A stretch of 64,000 nt of DNA from Sipunculus nudus (GCA_026874595.1 CM049316.1:70175676-70239675); one strand, 5' to 3'. Positions 37,571 through 49,650 are shown, numbered from the stretch's first letter. Made by a program: numbers and translations. The notes: a model not told the origin generated them from the letters alone.

Positions 37571-38387
37571 GTACTGTGTATCGTATGAAGATGTCTTCGT
37601 GGCAGGGTATGCCAACGGCGGGATGATGGCGTACCGCCTTGCTTGTCAGCTTGGTCACAGAATTAAAGCAGTCAGTGTTTACGCAGGCGCACTACTCCAT
37701 CGGGACACCAGTAGCTGTATAGTTGAGTGCCAGGGATACCCGGATACTCAAGCAAAGTGCTTTAATAAAATTAAATGTCCAGAAGAGGTGGTGATGAAAC
37801 GGTTGCATAAAGTGTTTGAGTGCCATAACGACAAATACCCTGTTTCGATTTTGCATATGCACGGATTACAAGACCCAAGAACACCTTTCAAGGGAGGAAT
37901 TGGAAAGAAGAATATAGAGGAAGTAAACTATTTACCAGTGCAAATGACGCTTGATATACTTGCAAAGAAAACCGGATGTTCTGAAGAAACTAAAATTATT
38001 TACCATAACCAGAGCACCCCAACTGACCAATCAATGTGCTTGAAATACCTAGGCTGCGGACCTACTCGAATTCTCCTTTGCACTCTTGCAAATGGCGGCC
38101 ATATGTTACCTGGAATGATTTCTCCTTACTGTGACCCAAGAAGCATTTATCGTGACAAACATCGTTGTAAAGTAGTGCAACAGGAACTGGGCCCTGCGTC
38201 ACATAGCCTCGATTTCACATCGAGGTCATGGGAATTTTTTCGAAGCGCCATGCAGCGTGTAGTAACACCTCGAAGAGCAATCAGTTATAGGCGCGGGAAT
38301 ACGTGCAAGCATTCCTCTGATTGGTCAATAATCTTTACGTTTTCAACAGTGGCCTATATCTCTTCCTCGCTCTTTCTTACCCACTAA
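37571..38387 (+). CDS. Secreted PHB-depolymerase/LpqC-like hydrolase, exon 2 (Ser-to-Ala nucleophile)
   Basis: Exon 2 completes codon 161 and encodes residues 162-432. The family nucleophile elbow G-x-S-N-G-G reads GYANGG (173-178) with Ala175 (GCC, 37611-37613) where Ser is expected. The other triad positions are present: Asp262 in HGLQDPRTPF and His338 in NGGHMLPG. The following MMAYRLACQL fits the family closely. A second sequon is at Asn307. The tail from Trp412 to Leu430 is hydrophobic and ends TH, after CKHSSD, which suits a GPI signal or a C-terminal anchor. The frame is intact across 432 codons, so this looks like a pseudoenzyme rather than a pseudogene. A non-Ser mechanism, an allele or an assembly error remain possible. 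Confidence 0.85.
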
Positions 38388-39199
38388 TTCTTCATGTTTT
38401 GTGATCGCAGCAACTTGTGTTTCCCCGAAGTGCTCTTGTAAGAACTGTTCCGTCAGTGGTTGTTTGCCAAGGGCTTATACCTGAATTTTACCTCAATTTA
38501 AAGGAGCCCATGAGATGACATTTTTAGCGCTACTCTGTGCTTGCCTTGAAATGTAATATTCACTCATAATTAAACATTGTTATCACGTTTCAACTATAAC
38601 ATTTATGATAGGTGCTATTTCTACATAAACCAACATAATTCCGTGTACTCCAATCACCCCCCCCCCAACACGGACATAAATCACAGCGGCTGGACAATCA
38701 GAGACATAATTCACAAGGTATCAGGAAATCAGGAGAAAATAAATTAATTGTGCAGCCATAAATGTAGACAGTTATCGTTTAGGGGTCATGCCGGGGTTAA
38801 TTATTATAAAAGTACAAACAAGCAAAAATCAAATTGCATTTTACATTAAAACTAAAGGACTTTGAACCTACCTTGCAAATACATTTTCAAGAGCAAGATC
38901 ATTCATACGACATAAATAAGTAGCATATACGAAAAACTTATGTGAATCTTATCACCGATAAAGTGAATTTACGGGCTTCACTTACCATGAACACCGGGCC
39001 TTTGGTCAATGCTGACTGTTCAATTCCAGTTCAAGACATTTCATTGGACTTTAATTATGATTCAGATCAATTCAATGTGTTATGAAAAATATCGATGCCA
39101 ATTCAGCTATTTTTGTTGTGTTCAAATTCAATTGACAATAACAAAATAAAAATCTTTGCAGTTGGTGCGTGCTCTGAAAAACTAACATTAGTTACAGGG
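38388..39199. other. 3' flank of the hydrolase-like gene
   Basis: Probable 3' UTR and downstream sequence. No coding was seen. A C9-10 tract lies near 38657-38666. Confidence 0.5.
38738..38743 (+). terminator. Candidate polyadenylation signal AATAAA
   Basis: First AATAAA downstream of the stop, 351 bases after it. An AATTAAA variant lies nearer, around 38567. Choice between them needs transcript data. Confidence 0.35.
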
Positions 39200-39430
39200 T
39201 TTCAGTGGCTCATCATGGACAGTCGAGGGGTAAAACACTCGGCTCTCTCCGCTGGCGACGTGATTCCGATCCCTGGTGTGGCTATGAGAGTGGGTTGTAA
39301 CTGCCCGTCCAAGGCGGGTGGTTTTCTCCGGGTTCTCCGGTTTCCTCCACCCATACAGACTACCGAAGGCCATCATCGGAGCCATGGAGAGTGCCATGAT
39401 TAGTTATAATAGCTATATGTACAATCCATG
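39200..39430 (+). mobile_element. tRNA-derived SINE with conserved-type body
   Basis: A tRNA-like head (CAGTGGCTCATCATGG as a possible D-arm or A-box area, then GGCGACGTGATTCCGATCCC as a T-arm/B-box) is followed by GTTTTCTCCGGGTTCTCCGG and TTTCCTCCACCC. I recall that pyrimidine-rich body from widespread invertebrate SINEs. A short A/T-rich tail follows. The head plus body order supports a SINE; the family name is not claimed. Confidence 0.55.
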
Positions 39431-40504
39431 TAAAATAAATAAGTTTTTATTATATTATTATGCAACACCAACTAGTGGCATTTGCGTTTTGCGTCAGCTA
39501 CACACTGCGTGGCTGACATGTACTGCCAATTAATGACACTTCGGGAAATGTGAAAGTAAGAACATTAATTTGTTCTTTAGCGGATGGCTTAAGCATCGTC
39601 CTTGCGGAGGTTTGATGTCTCCGACAGCATCTTGTTATCATTCAATTTAATTCCACTGAACACAATTTTGTCATAAATTCCAATTCATTTCCAATTGCTC
39701 CAATGTCTGATCACGAATCAAGTAGGAGAGTGAGCAAAAATATGTCGATTTATATTTGACCGAATTAATAAATTCAAAGTACCGTATATCCCAGTTATCC
39801 GAAAACCCCTTAGGGTTTCCGGGGTATCTGAAGGTATTGACGGTGATGTAACATAGCAGTACGGTAAAAGATACCCATCAGATTCAAGGTTGTAATATAT
39901 TTTCATACAATTGGTACATTTCTAACACACACTGTACATAAATTTGTTTATAGTCATTGCAGGTAAGTTACGTATATATGCGTGTAACAAACAACTATTT
40001 GCTCTAAATTATCATAATTTCCCTCAGTTATATGAGGTGACTAAGCTCTTTTTTTTAAATTTCGTAGAATGTATGAATTAAATATCCGTAATATCGTATT
40101 ATTTTAACATCAAAGTTATTAAGCCGTTAAGAGTGATATCCGTAATTTGAAGATCCATCCGGTTTATGATTAATCAGACACACATACTTGAACAAAGAAT
40201 ACACACCAGTCTAGAATGAGTACATGAGAAATCGAGAGTGGGACTTGTGAAACCTCTTCGACTAGCTTTTGATATCTCCATTAATAAATTGTTCCTTCCT
40301 TTAATGGATGCATTTTGTTTTCTTTTTAAAGAGTCGGGTTGTGCACTAGAATATGGCGCCATCAGCTCTATAATCCGCTGTCTTTCACGGAGAGTGAGAC
40401 GGAGAGAGACAGAGAGCGACAGAGACCAAAAGAGAAGGATATAGACAATGAATGAAACAGTACAATGAGAAGAGACAGACACACAGAAACACTGGGACAG
40501 GAGC

Positions 40505-40508
<4 letters not shown>
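39431..40508. other. Intergenic, no gene recognised
   Basis: No coding or RNA features recognised. The frames near 40174-40482 carry no motifs. Confidence 0.55.

Positions 40509-40600
<92 letters not shown>
40509..40600. repeat. (AG)n microsatellite
   Basis: About 45 AG units with imperfect GA-rich flanks extending from about 40385 to 40720. All large frames here (RERERE or SLSLSL) are repeat translations. Confidence 0.95.
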
Positions 40601-40601
<1 letters not shown>

Positions 40602-40979
40602 CAATGTGGCATGGGACAGCATGGATAGAGACAAATTAAAGACAAGACGACAGATCGAGAGACAGAGAAAGAGAGGCAGAGAGCGACAAAGAAGAACAGA
40701 CAGTCGGACAGACAAACATACATACAATGAAACATGTCAATCACATCCAACAGCAAACAAAGGAGACGCTCACCTGCATTGCCGATACTCATGTCCATGG
40801 AATATTTGACAGATAAAAAATGCTTTCGAAAACTTTGAGAGCGTAACGCCTGGAACCCGCGAGGTACATTTTAGATGGAACAGTAAATACCATGCTCTTG
40901 AAATGTTCAAAACTTCCATGATGCGGAATCGGATGAGCTACTCCTTGGACAGACCGTACAGTTGCCGTCAATGGTCGTA

Positions 40980-41690
40980 ACGACACGTGTTTGTCCGTGC
41001 ATGTCTCTACCTCTTCCGAACATGCTTACCTCGTTGCCCAGGGTCTTCCTTGGTTGATCGTCAGCGCCGGGGTGGTGGATCGTAGGAGGATTGCAACACT
41101 GACCAGTAAGTAGTCCGGAAGGACATGCACGGAGAAGCACGGTGGCGTCACGGCCAATGGCGGTTGCGTCGCGGATTATCCACGGAGTGGCTCATCCATA
41201 AAAGCACCACTCGAGTTTTGACGGACCAAAACCAGTTGCCAAGGATCATGGGGGATGACAACGGACAAAGCGGCGGACTATCCACGTGTGACCAGGGATT
41301 TATGACGAGGGGTAGTTCTTGGATGGTCCTTCGCGGTCTATCCGTGATGATACGTGGTGAGATCCGTGAGAGTGTGACACGTCCTGGGATGATTCCTGCG
41401 TGGACCGCAATAACGGTGGGAATCTGTAACACCTCTGACATCAACCGTATGTGTTCCTTGGCTGACCATAGAAATGCCTCATATTCCCTGATGTCGTCGA
41501 CGCTGGACCGTCCAAGTCCGTCCCAAAAACCGCGTTTGCCGTACACAAAAAGTGAGAACATTCGCTGACATCTTCACAAAAATTACTTACTGTTATCGTT
41601 TTAAGAGGAATTAAAATCACATTTCTGTTCATTTCTGTAAACTCAAAATAGTCTCGCTGGATTTTCGCTCCAAATACGTATATGCTCACA
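40980..41690 (-). other. GC-rich coding-like block, possible gene relic
   Basis: This is the most GC-rich stretch nearby, with long open frames on both strands. The minus frame 41148-41561 (137 codons) reads EHIRLMSEVLQIP, then TVIAVHAGIIPG. This resembles the VVHAGLVPG motif of some calcineurin-like phosphoesterases, though the residues after it do not continue that family. A second minus frame (41140 down to about 41035) reaches a good donor context, AACGAG|GTAAGC. The words GGATAGACCGC, GGATAGTCCGC and GGATAATCCGC recur about every 80-90 bases, so an old tandem repeat may underlie it. Frame changes mean it is probably not an intact exon. Confidence 0.25.
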
Positions 41691-42342
41691 CAAAAAAATC
41701 ACATTTTAATTGAGAAAATCCAGTGGAGTTTCATAAGGGACGTGAAAGATGTTAATCTATTTTTATAGTGACAAAAATTAGAATATTTTCTTCTGATTAG
41801 CCCAGGCTACGCAATGGATTATTGGTGATGTGAACAGGTGTGCTCATAATTGAAAAACAATTTATTTTGTAATTTTGCAGTGCTGAATGCTGTAGCAATA
41901 TATTACACAGGAACATGCTCATGTTTGATATAAGTACTGTTTGGCCATAACTGACTACTTTAAAACACCATAGCATTTAAACATGAACCGATAAATTGGA
42001 TTATATTTTTAAAAATATAATGAGAGACCCCATATTATACGCCCGTTCTCTTTCATCCAACGCCACACCCGTTTACGCATGTCTCTAAGGGTATATATAT
42101 TTCATCAATCTACCACTTAATAGTTTCCATTCCGTAAATAATAATGGGACAGGTTTATTATTCATTCTAGAAATATACTGCGACATTGATTTGATGTGAC
42201 CACGCCTTCTTCAACTCTACTTATTTGAAATGATCCATCTATGAATATGTAACGAGATTGGTTATCACATTCATATCTATAGTATAAAACGCTATTTTAT
42301 GTCATAATAAGATGAATAAGGTCAATTATCAAACAGCCAACT

Positions 42343-42405
42343 AGATGGCCTGGTGGTAACACGTGTACTCAAAATATTAGCGATCCAGGTAGGAGTCCCG
42401 TCACA
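42343..42405 (+). mobile_element. Decayed tRNA-like fragment
   Basis: GATGGCCTGGTGGTAACACG looks like a tRNA D-arm/A-box, and GGTAGGAGTCCCGTC lies where a B box would be. The T-arm and acceptor stem are degenerate, so a SINE or tRNA relic is more likely than a working tRNA. Confidence 0.35.
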
Positions 42406-42844
42406 TGGCGATTTCCTGCTTCTGTTTATATTCTTATTTTTTTTATATATGCCGAAAAAGAAAACCGTCTCAGTTTTCATCAGAGCAGAATTTCACTTGA
42501 TGTTATTTTGCAACATGGGTTTTTTATTCCATTTGTTAAATCCCACAAAAGCGATCTTTATTTGCAAAACGCTTCAAGGCAGACAAAACACAAAACCTGC
42601 CTTGTTAAAACCTTAAAACGCTGGGGGAATTGACTTAATAGAAGGGGAGTGGTCGGGATTTGAAAGATCCTGAGGGAATCAAAAGATAGCACCAGACGCT
42701 AAAATGATTGCTTAATTATCAGATCTCAACACCGACATTTTCTACTAACGGTGACAAAGATATCGATTGCCGGTACATGGAAAAGCAATAAAAGCAAAAG
42801 CCATCGCCATTAAGACGAACGAAACGACACATCGCGTGCAGTTA

Positions 42845-43075
42845 AACCAACACGTGACAAGGTCACGTGAGGTTTGTCATAAGACTCGGCCGAAATTATG
42901 AACGAGCTTGTGTAGTTGTCGCAAAATAGACTTTTTGTAGGTCAACATATTTCAAGGTAGAACGGATAACACTTGACAATGTCACGTGTAACGTGTTATA
43001 TGACTTGGCTATATTTATACGTGAGCTGATGTAAGATATCTCCATTGTCGTAAAAAGGATTTTTGAAATTAAGAC
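42845..43075 (+). repeat. Diverged two-unit tandem duplication with GTCACGTG sites
   Basis: Units of about 120 bases start near 42850 and 42970. Each has GACAA(G/T)GTCACGTG, then ATATGACTTGGC or ATAAGACTCGGC, an ATTTAT/ATTATG-type stretch, GAGCT, TTGTCG, and a T-rich end. The CACGTG-containing octamer is kept in both. Confidence 0.5.
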
Positions 43076-43968
43076 TTAAATATTAAAACAAAAAATTAAA
43101 ATAATACGCACACTGACAAGCTCACTCTCAAGACAAGAAATAGTTCTGTGCAATTTAATTTTAAGTCTAGGGATGTCGTAGCCGCATACCAAGATCAAGC
43201 CCTAGATCGAACACGGCCAGATAACCTTACCCAAGAATCTTTCATAATGAGAAGTCATAATTAGACACATACATACAGACTGAGACCATTTACATGTAAC
43301 CGTATATATGTGAAAACAAATAACGGTAGCACCCTTGGTAAAAACCACTAAATTGAGAGTCAATCCAAATGTTTTGATTGCATGTAAGACCCCGGTAAAT
43401 TTCTTTCTAATAGTATATGTATTTATGAATTTCCGTTTTCAAACAGGTATATTTTAAATATTACACGATTTTAAGTAGCCAGTGACAACAAACGGCTCTT
43501 TGGTGGGCTAACAGCAAATTACAGGACAATTTCCATTACCGTCATTTTTTGTTTTTCCTCTATCAAGTTTCTTTCTGACTTTATTTTCGATTAAATTATA
43601 ATGAAATAATTTTAAACATGAATGAAACATCAATACAAACAATGTCAGAAAGAACACTACAACATGCAGGTTTTTATTGTTTGACATATTTCACTCGTGC
43701 TAATTGTTGTGTGCAACTATAAAATACATCTTGTACAGCCAGGGGAGAAAATATACAGCATACTACAATCTGTGTCTTCCAGAATGACTTTTGTTGTTTT
43801 AAAAGATTAACATTGTACTATTGGAACCAAGCAGGGATAAAATATAAATCCATTATTTATCAGTATTGCATTAAAACTCAAAAAGCATTCTGACAAACAC
43901 AGTATCTTTTCTGTCCATGTCTGCGGGTGATGTACCTTGAACTTTCGACTGTATCGTGACACCGTGTC

Positions 43969-44181
43969 TTACTTTTCCAATACATTTGACAGAGTTAACG
44001 TCTCCTTCCATTCCATCCCTTCATTGATAATAATCAATTGATCATGTCTGAGCTGAGCTTGTATGAACCTGCCAAATGCGTCTGCCATTTCAATTTTCCA
44101 ATGCCGTCTTACTCTCCTGACATGTTTACTTAAGTCTCCAAGTACAAAGACTCTAGGACTGGCATTCTTCAACCCGGACAA
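43969..44181 (-). other. Unassigned minus-strand frame
   Basis: A 70-codon frame reads PRVFVLGDLSKHVRRVRRHW, then ends in INEGMEWKETLTLSNVLEK. The VLGD(x)SKHV stretch faintly recalls endonuclease (GDFNxHxG) or SGNH-type motifs found in retroelement proteins, but key residues do not line up. It may be a decayed element fragment. Confidence 0.2.
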
Positions 44182-44599
44182 AGGTAATTTTCTATATATG
44201 TCATTTTCGCACAGTCAATGACTAACACAAATTGACCTAGGGTTACCGTAAGCACATCACGATAGTCTGTCTGTCCTCTGAATGTCTATCTCTTTTTCCT
44301 ACTCATCAAATTTAACTGTGTCTTTAACTGTTCATACACACACGAATCTTCACAATCTGTGGCGGTATTTTATATAACAACTCGGGTGACTTTTCTTCAG
44401 GTTATTTACAGTTCTCAAGCAATATTTTCCTATCTGTAAGCACACGTATATATGAATGAAAACCGTGTGTGCCCTCCCGTATGCAAACATTAATGTGTAC
44501 GTGCATCCATAAAAACCTTGTGATCTTCTTGAGGGCGACGATTAAAGTAATGAATAAGATCTATGCATCAATATATAAATTTATACAATAAATACAACA

Positions 44600-44629
44600 T
44601 ATATATATATAGTATATATACACACATAC

Positions 44630-44677
<48 letters not shown>
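44600..44677. repeat. (TA)n/(CA)n tract, left flank of LTR copy 3
   Basis: TA-rich tract with CACACA interruptions that directly abuts the element. Confidence 0.9.
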
Positions 44678-44681
<4 letters not shown>

Positions 44682-45555
44682 ACGGAACCTAATATCAACC
44701 GATCACGTATGCGTGATGAACATAAATTTTGTAATGGAGATTTAAAAAAAATCAGATTCTGTAACACTAGGCAGCGTGAAATGTCTAGGGGAATGAATAA
44801 AGAAGTCAGTGTTTTTTTTGTTAACAAATAACCATAATTTATTCTTGAAACAATCCTAACATTACAATTCACTAAATCAATACAATTTCATAGTATAACA
44901 ACAGTACAACAGCAAATCAATACAAGAATATAAATAAAGTGTACAGTACCTGAATACCACCACTGTCACAGCGACAACAAGTCCTTTATAACGTACAACC
45001 CAGATGAAGAGTTCACATTAATCTTCTCAGAGAATAACAGTCCAGTTCATTCACAAAATCAATCCGTTGTAATCCCAAAGTGAAGTTCTTGTTATAATCC
45101 CGAAAGCAAACTGAAGACTATATAAGATCTGTCACAAATTTAGAAGAAAATCTATAATTGCCGCACTTATCGGAAAAGGTCCACAACTGACTAACACGCT
45201 TCTGTGTCCGCTGGAATATTTCTCTCCTCTCTCGTTGGGCTCTGAAACAAAGCCCCTTATTTATAACTTTCACCTCAAGCCGAGAACTTTCCATTTCTCG
45301 AACAATCCAAAGAACCTAACATAATACACAGTTAACACGCGTTACAGGAAACATCTAGAACAACATCGCTGTGCTTTTACATATCAGGGTTCACACGTGG
45401 GTCGGCCCGGCTCGGCCAGGCGAGAAAGCCCCAGACTAGCATGACCGCTGTTTACACGTGAAACCCCACGCGTGGGCCGGGCTATGCCGTCATAGCAACA
45501 GACAAAGCTAGCGCTGAACAAACACACTGCTGCACACGATAAAAGAGACATCTAT

Positions 45556-45560
<5 letters not shown>
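44678..45560 (-). mobile_element. Solo-LTR-like element, copy 3
   Basis: This 883-bp element starts TGTTACGGAACC and ends ATCTATAACA, flanked by ATAT on both sides. Like copy 1, it sits inside a (TA)n array that resumes at 45561. The minus strand is sense, with the TATA block seen as CCTTATTTATAAC on plus near 45255-45268. Extra GC-rich sequence near 45410-45485, with CACGTG and ACGCGT words, makes it the longest copy. Confidence 0.8.

Positions 45561-45630
<70 letters not shown>
45561..45630. repeat. (TA)n tract, right flank of LTR copy 3
   Basis: Continuation of the TA array beyond the element. Confidence 0.95.
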
Positions 45631-45633
<3 letters not shown>

Positions 45634-46309
45634 GGATATGGCTGCCAATTATCTTCTCTTGAGAGATAATCATATCCCTCAAAACATTATTTGGAGTTCA
45701 ACAAGAACTTCATTTGAAAATGTTGTTATAAGTTATTTATTAGCCTAATATATAATTTAATATATATGTTTATTTTGTTAGTACCAAAGTTATAACTTTG
45801 ATAAATACAATTTAATATATACATATTTATATATATTTAATTATATAAATGTGTGACGACAACGTTTGTAAGGCAATATTATAGCGAATATATTTTAGCT
45901 GTTTGGTACCGTGATCAGATATTCTTCATGACCCCCCCCCCCCCCTAGTCTCACGAAACCCATTGAACGGTTTACACCTTATATAAAGGGACAGAGGTTG
46001 TTACTCGGCCTTTAATAGATACAGAATATTTAAACTATCTTTATTTACCTTTTACTTTAGAAGATTACATCAGTAAAACTTTTGCATGGCAGCTGGCACC
46101 TAGAGTTTGATAATCCTTTAAAGTTAATATTCCTGGTTATAAATTATAAAGAGCATAAAAGAAATATAAATAAGAGCACGTGAGACTGGTCCAGGTCGAA
46201 TGTGAAAATACACACCGCTCCTGATTAAAAAAAAGCCTGAAATGTTGAGCTAGCAGTGGGTACACGACTCAGTAGGCAATTACATTGGGCTAGTAAGCTT
46301 CACTTGATT

Positions 46310-46870
46310 CTTATACAAACCATTGGCTAAGTAAGCTTGAGTCGTGATACAAACATTACGGAGGAATGCATTGCAGTTGTCTTCCATCATGTTGACTAAT
46401 ATCGTTGTAAACAGCCCATCATTTTAACATTTGACCACGAATGATGAACTGACACAAAAATATACATGTGACCTCACAAACCAAACTGAAACTCCGTCTC
46501 TATGGTAACGAGTACATGTACAAGTTAACTGGGTCCTGTTACCCGTGCGAGACATGCTATATTTATGCAGCCAGAAATCGAACAAACATGCGGAGGGTTT
46601 GATTAATATGCTGTGTCAAAAAGAATTTTACTCGCTCATTCTAGATATTGTGAGAAAATATACTAAAAACGCTTATCATTGCTATGGTTAATGTTAAGTG
46701 ACAGCGTACTTGTAGGCCTTGGGGAGTTGTTAAAAATGACAGAAATAGTTGCATCCTCATAAAGCATTAAAGTGCGTTCCTCGCTCAAGGATGTAAAGGC
46801 ACTCTGACAGCAAGTGCGCTACGCGTATGTAGACTTTCTAATGTCTGAGGGTCGGAATGGTGCTAATGTT
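46310..46870 (+). repeat. Ancient dispersed repeat, copy 2
   Basis: Diverged direct homologue of 8905-9460, with shared blocks in the same order (GAGTCGTGA, ACGAATGATGAACTGACA, GGTAAC, GCATCCTCAT, GGCACTCTGAC). A C14 tract lies upstream at 45932-45945. Confidence 0.6.
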
Positions 46871-47844
46871 GAGCCTGCTTCAAGCATTATAGTTGTATTC
46901 TAAATACACCTGCGTGTATATGCTATCATGCTGACAGGAATACATATATAAAAAAGGTTCGAATCTGATAAACCGAAATTTGTAAAGAAAATTATTTTAA
47001 CCAAAAGTGTTAAATGACAACAACTCTTCAAGCATGCATGGACGATTATTAATAAATTAAGTAATATATTACAGTCTGATCAGAGTTTTTCAACATCGAT
47101 TTCGAGGAAGTCTCTTTTTAATTATTTTATGGTAAAAATAAAAGGATATCAAAATATGGAATCTACCTACTTTTTAATAAATCAACAATTAATACAATAA
47201 GCAACAATTAATTAATTAACTATTATCCTTATTATACCTTTCCTATCTAAAGTCTGCCTACTGTGTATATTATCTATTACTATATACAAAATTTGGATTT
47301 TGCGGAGAGATTATAGGAGAATCCGTCTTAATATATGAGGCCATTAAAGATATTGAGTAGTTTTTCATCAATTAATTAGTTTATTTACCAGGCTTAGATC
47401 GTGGATATGGGTGATTTTGACACTAGAGGACTGAAAATAATTGGCTTTGATAAACTCAGTTATTGCTTTCGGGATCAACGAGTGATTTAAACCAGAGTGT
47501 ATATTGCGGGGCTTTATGATCTAGAAATAATCTTACATAAATTATGACCACAAGATGCAAAACAGACGCAATCCTGAAGACGTCTCATAAATATTTAAAT
47601 CATAAAATAAAGCAAGCTAAAAAAATAAAAGCAAAACACGAATAATGGAAAAAGGAACTATACTTTGTCATTGTGCTATATTCTCAGTATGCTCTAATTT
47701 ACATTTTAAGTTAAAATACCCTGTTTATTACGCTTTAAAATCTTCTTTTTTCCCTCTACTCTCTTTTAGACGATGCTAATATATTTAAGCTTATATCTTG
47801 CTTCTTAAAATGTAAGAATTGATCAAATCCTTCCATATGAAAGT
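46871..47844. other. Intergenic, no gene recognised
   Basis: AT-rich sequence without coding or RNA signals. Confidence 0.6.
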
Positions 47845-48236
47845 TTTTATCCCGCCTCAGCGGAGCGGGGATATAGTGATCAGCTCCGTCCGTTAATTTG
47901 TCGGTCCTTCCGTTGGTCCGTCCTGCCGTCCGTCCGTCCGTAAACAATTTTATGCGACGCGATATCTCGAAAAGTTTTACTCAGATTTACCACTAATTTT
48001 AGTAGAAGGTGGGTCTCCATAGCTGATTAGGTTTTGGTCACACTTCAATGATTTTTGGATTTTTTATGAATTTTTTATACAATTTTTTTACATTTCATAT
48101 GTGACTTTATTTCTCAAAAAAAGTTTTACTGAGATATACTTCTTATTAGAGTAGCAGGTGCATCTTAAGGGTCTACACAGATGATTAGGTTTTGGTCACA
48201 CTTGAACGAGTTTCGGAATTTTTATATGCCTGTCTA

Positions 48237-49650
48237 AGACGGGACATTTTATGGTGTACCCAAAGTCTCTCCGTCAATCCATCTGTCCGTCAGTCCGTTA
48301 ACTTTTAGTGTAGTCGAGATAACTTACTAGGGCTTTGATGGATTTTCACGAAACTCACAACAACTAATTAACAATAGATTATAGGCAAAATTCCCGCATA
48401 TTTAATGAGGTCAGAGTTCACAAGGTTACTTTGTGGTGTCGCCGCTATAACTTACGAGGAATACGATGGATTTTAATTAGTGGTGGGCCGATCATCGAGT
48501 TTTTTCGAAAGTCAATCGGTTTGCTGCCACTTTCAAGCGCTCGATTACCAAAAGCAACTATCGATTACATGATAATAATGATTGTTTTCTTTCCAGAGTG
48601 CCTTTATGTTAAAGGCAAAAATTATTCTTCCAATTTTTACCACATTGCGCGCTTCATATAAGTCTGCGTTCCCATATAACTTCCGTATGTAACTGAGTAT
48701 GACACAGTAGATGCGAGAACGGATGATTTATTAAACTTATTATCTGTGAACTCGCAGGGAACTGCAGAATTAGCGGAGAGTTTTCTAACGAGATGTACAT
48801 TGCAAAATATTGCGGGATGGCGTTAAAATACTCCATAAATTCTCCTGGTCTATGCCAATTTTGCGAGATTCTCTTAAAAATAATCTATTCAACCGATGCC
48901 AGGTGCCGCTGTTTAGGCTGTCCTTAAACATTTCTTTCTTGGGGCTAACCTGGCCGGTCGAGTATTTTGATTTCGGCTGGAATTTTTTTGGACTAGTCTG
49001 CAATTTTTTTTGTTGGTATGGTCTGCCCCAAACGCACCTGGCCCCGTAAAATCTGCCTTCATGTGCTAGAAAAGCAGCCTCTCTATAGGCCTAACATTCT
49101 TAGATGCTCTTTATTACCATAAAGATAGATAATACCCGACGTTGTCGATCGTTTAATACTTAAAATTAGTCTGAATGTATCTTTATACGTGGAAGGATAG
49201 TTAAACTCACGCGCGAGAGGAGAATACCTGCCAGGGAAACGCAGGTACAGTTTCACAGATAATTGCATATTTCTTTGATATTTGCGTATATTTGTCTGAA
49301 CCGATTAATAATCGATCATCAGTCGATTTGGTCAAACCGATGATCGATTATGAAAAAGGAACCGACTCCCACCACTAATTTTAATCAAACTCAGCAGAAA
49401 TATTAATTTATATAATATCACACCTAATTTTGATTTCCAGCCAAATCTACGCATATTTGATAAGGTCAGAAGTCACCCAACTTTGGTGGCATCATGGTGA
49501 CTTACCAAAAATTTTATGGATTTTAATGAAATTCAATACACATATTTACCAATAAAGTTTCTCACCTGAACTACATTCTCATCAAAACTCATGCATATTT
49601 AATGAGGTCAGAGGTCACCAGATACACAACGGGCGTATTATGCACGTTTG
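48237..49650 (+). repeat. Middle repeat (level 2 of nest) with tandem units, split
   Basis: It begins near GACGGGACATTTTATGGTG with CCGTC words and ends near ACGGGCGTATTATGCACG. It contains three units of roughly 125 bases, each with GCATATTTxATxAGGTCAG and GGATTTTxA(T/C)GAAA(T/C)TC. The 900-bp hAT-like element interrupts the second unit. I recall similar repeats from mollusc genomes. Confidence 0.6.
48478..49377. mobile_element. Non-autonomous hAT-type element with 8-bp target duplication
   Basis: Terminal inverted repeats TAGTGGTGGG and CCCACCACTA bound exactly 900 bp, and ATTTTAAT is duplicated on both sides (48470-48477 and 49378-49385). The 8-bp duplication and the terminus fit the hAT superfamily. 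Subterminal ATCATCGA/TCGATGAT-type words occur near both ends. Interior frames show no transposase motif, so it would need a transposase supplied elsewhere. Removing it restores the middle repeat unit, which confirms the boundaries. Confidence 0.88.

Larger units (their letters stand above)
41691..44599. other. Intergenic, no confident gene
   Basis: Apart from the tRNA-like fragment (42343-42405), the diverged duplication (42845-43075) and the minus frame at 43969-44181, nothing was recognised. Confidence 0.5.

Noticed and set aside
40368-40809. Frames over 110 codons reading SLSLSL or RERERE
   Set aside because: Translations of the (AG)n microsatellite and GA-rich flanks, open on both strands for that reason.
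41125-41568. 147-codon plus-strand frame in the GC-rich block
   Set aside because: It overlaps the minus-strand frame with the VHAG motif and has no recognisable content; probably the shadow of GC-rich sequence.
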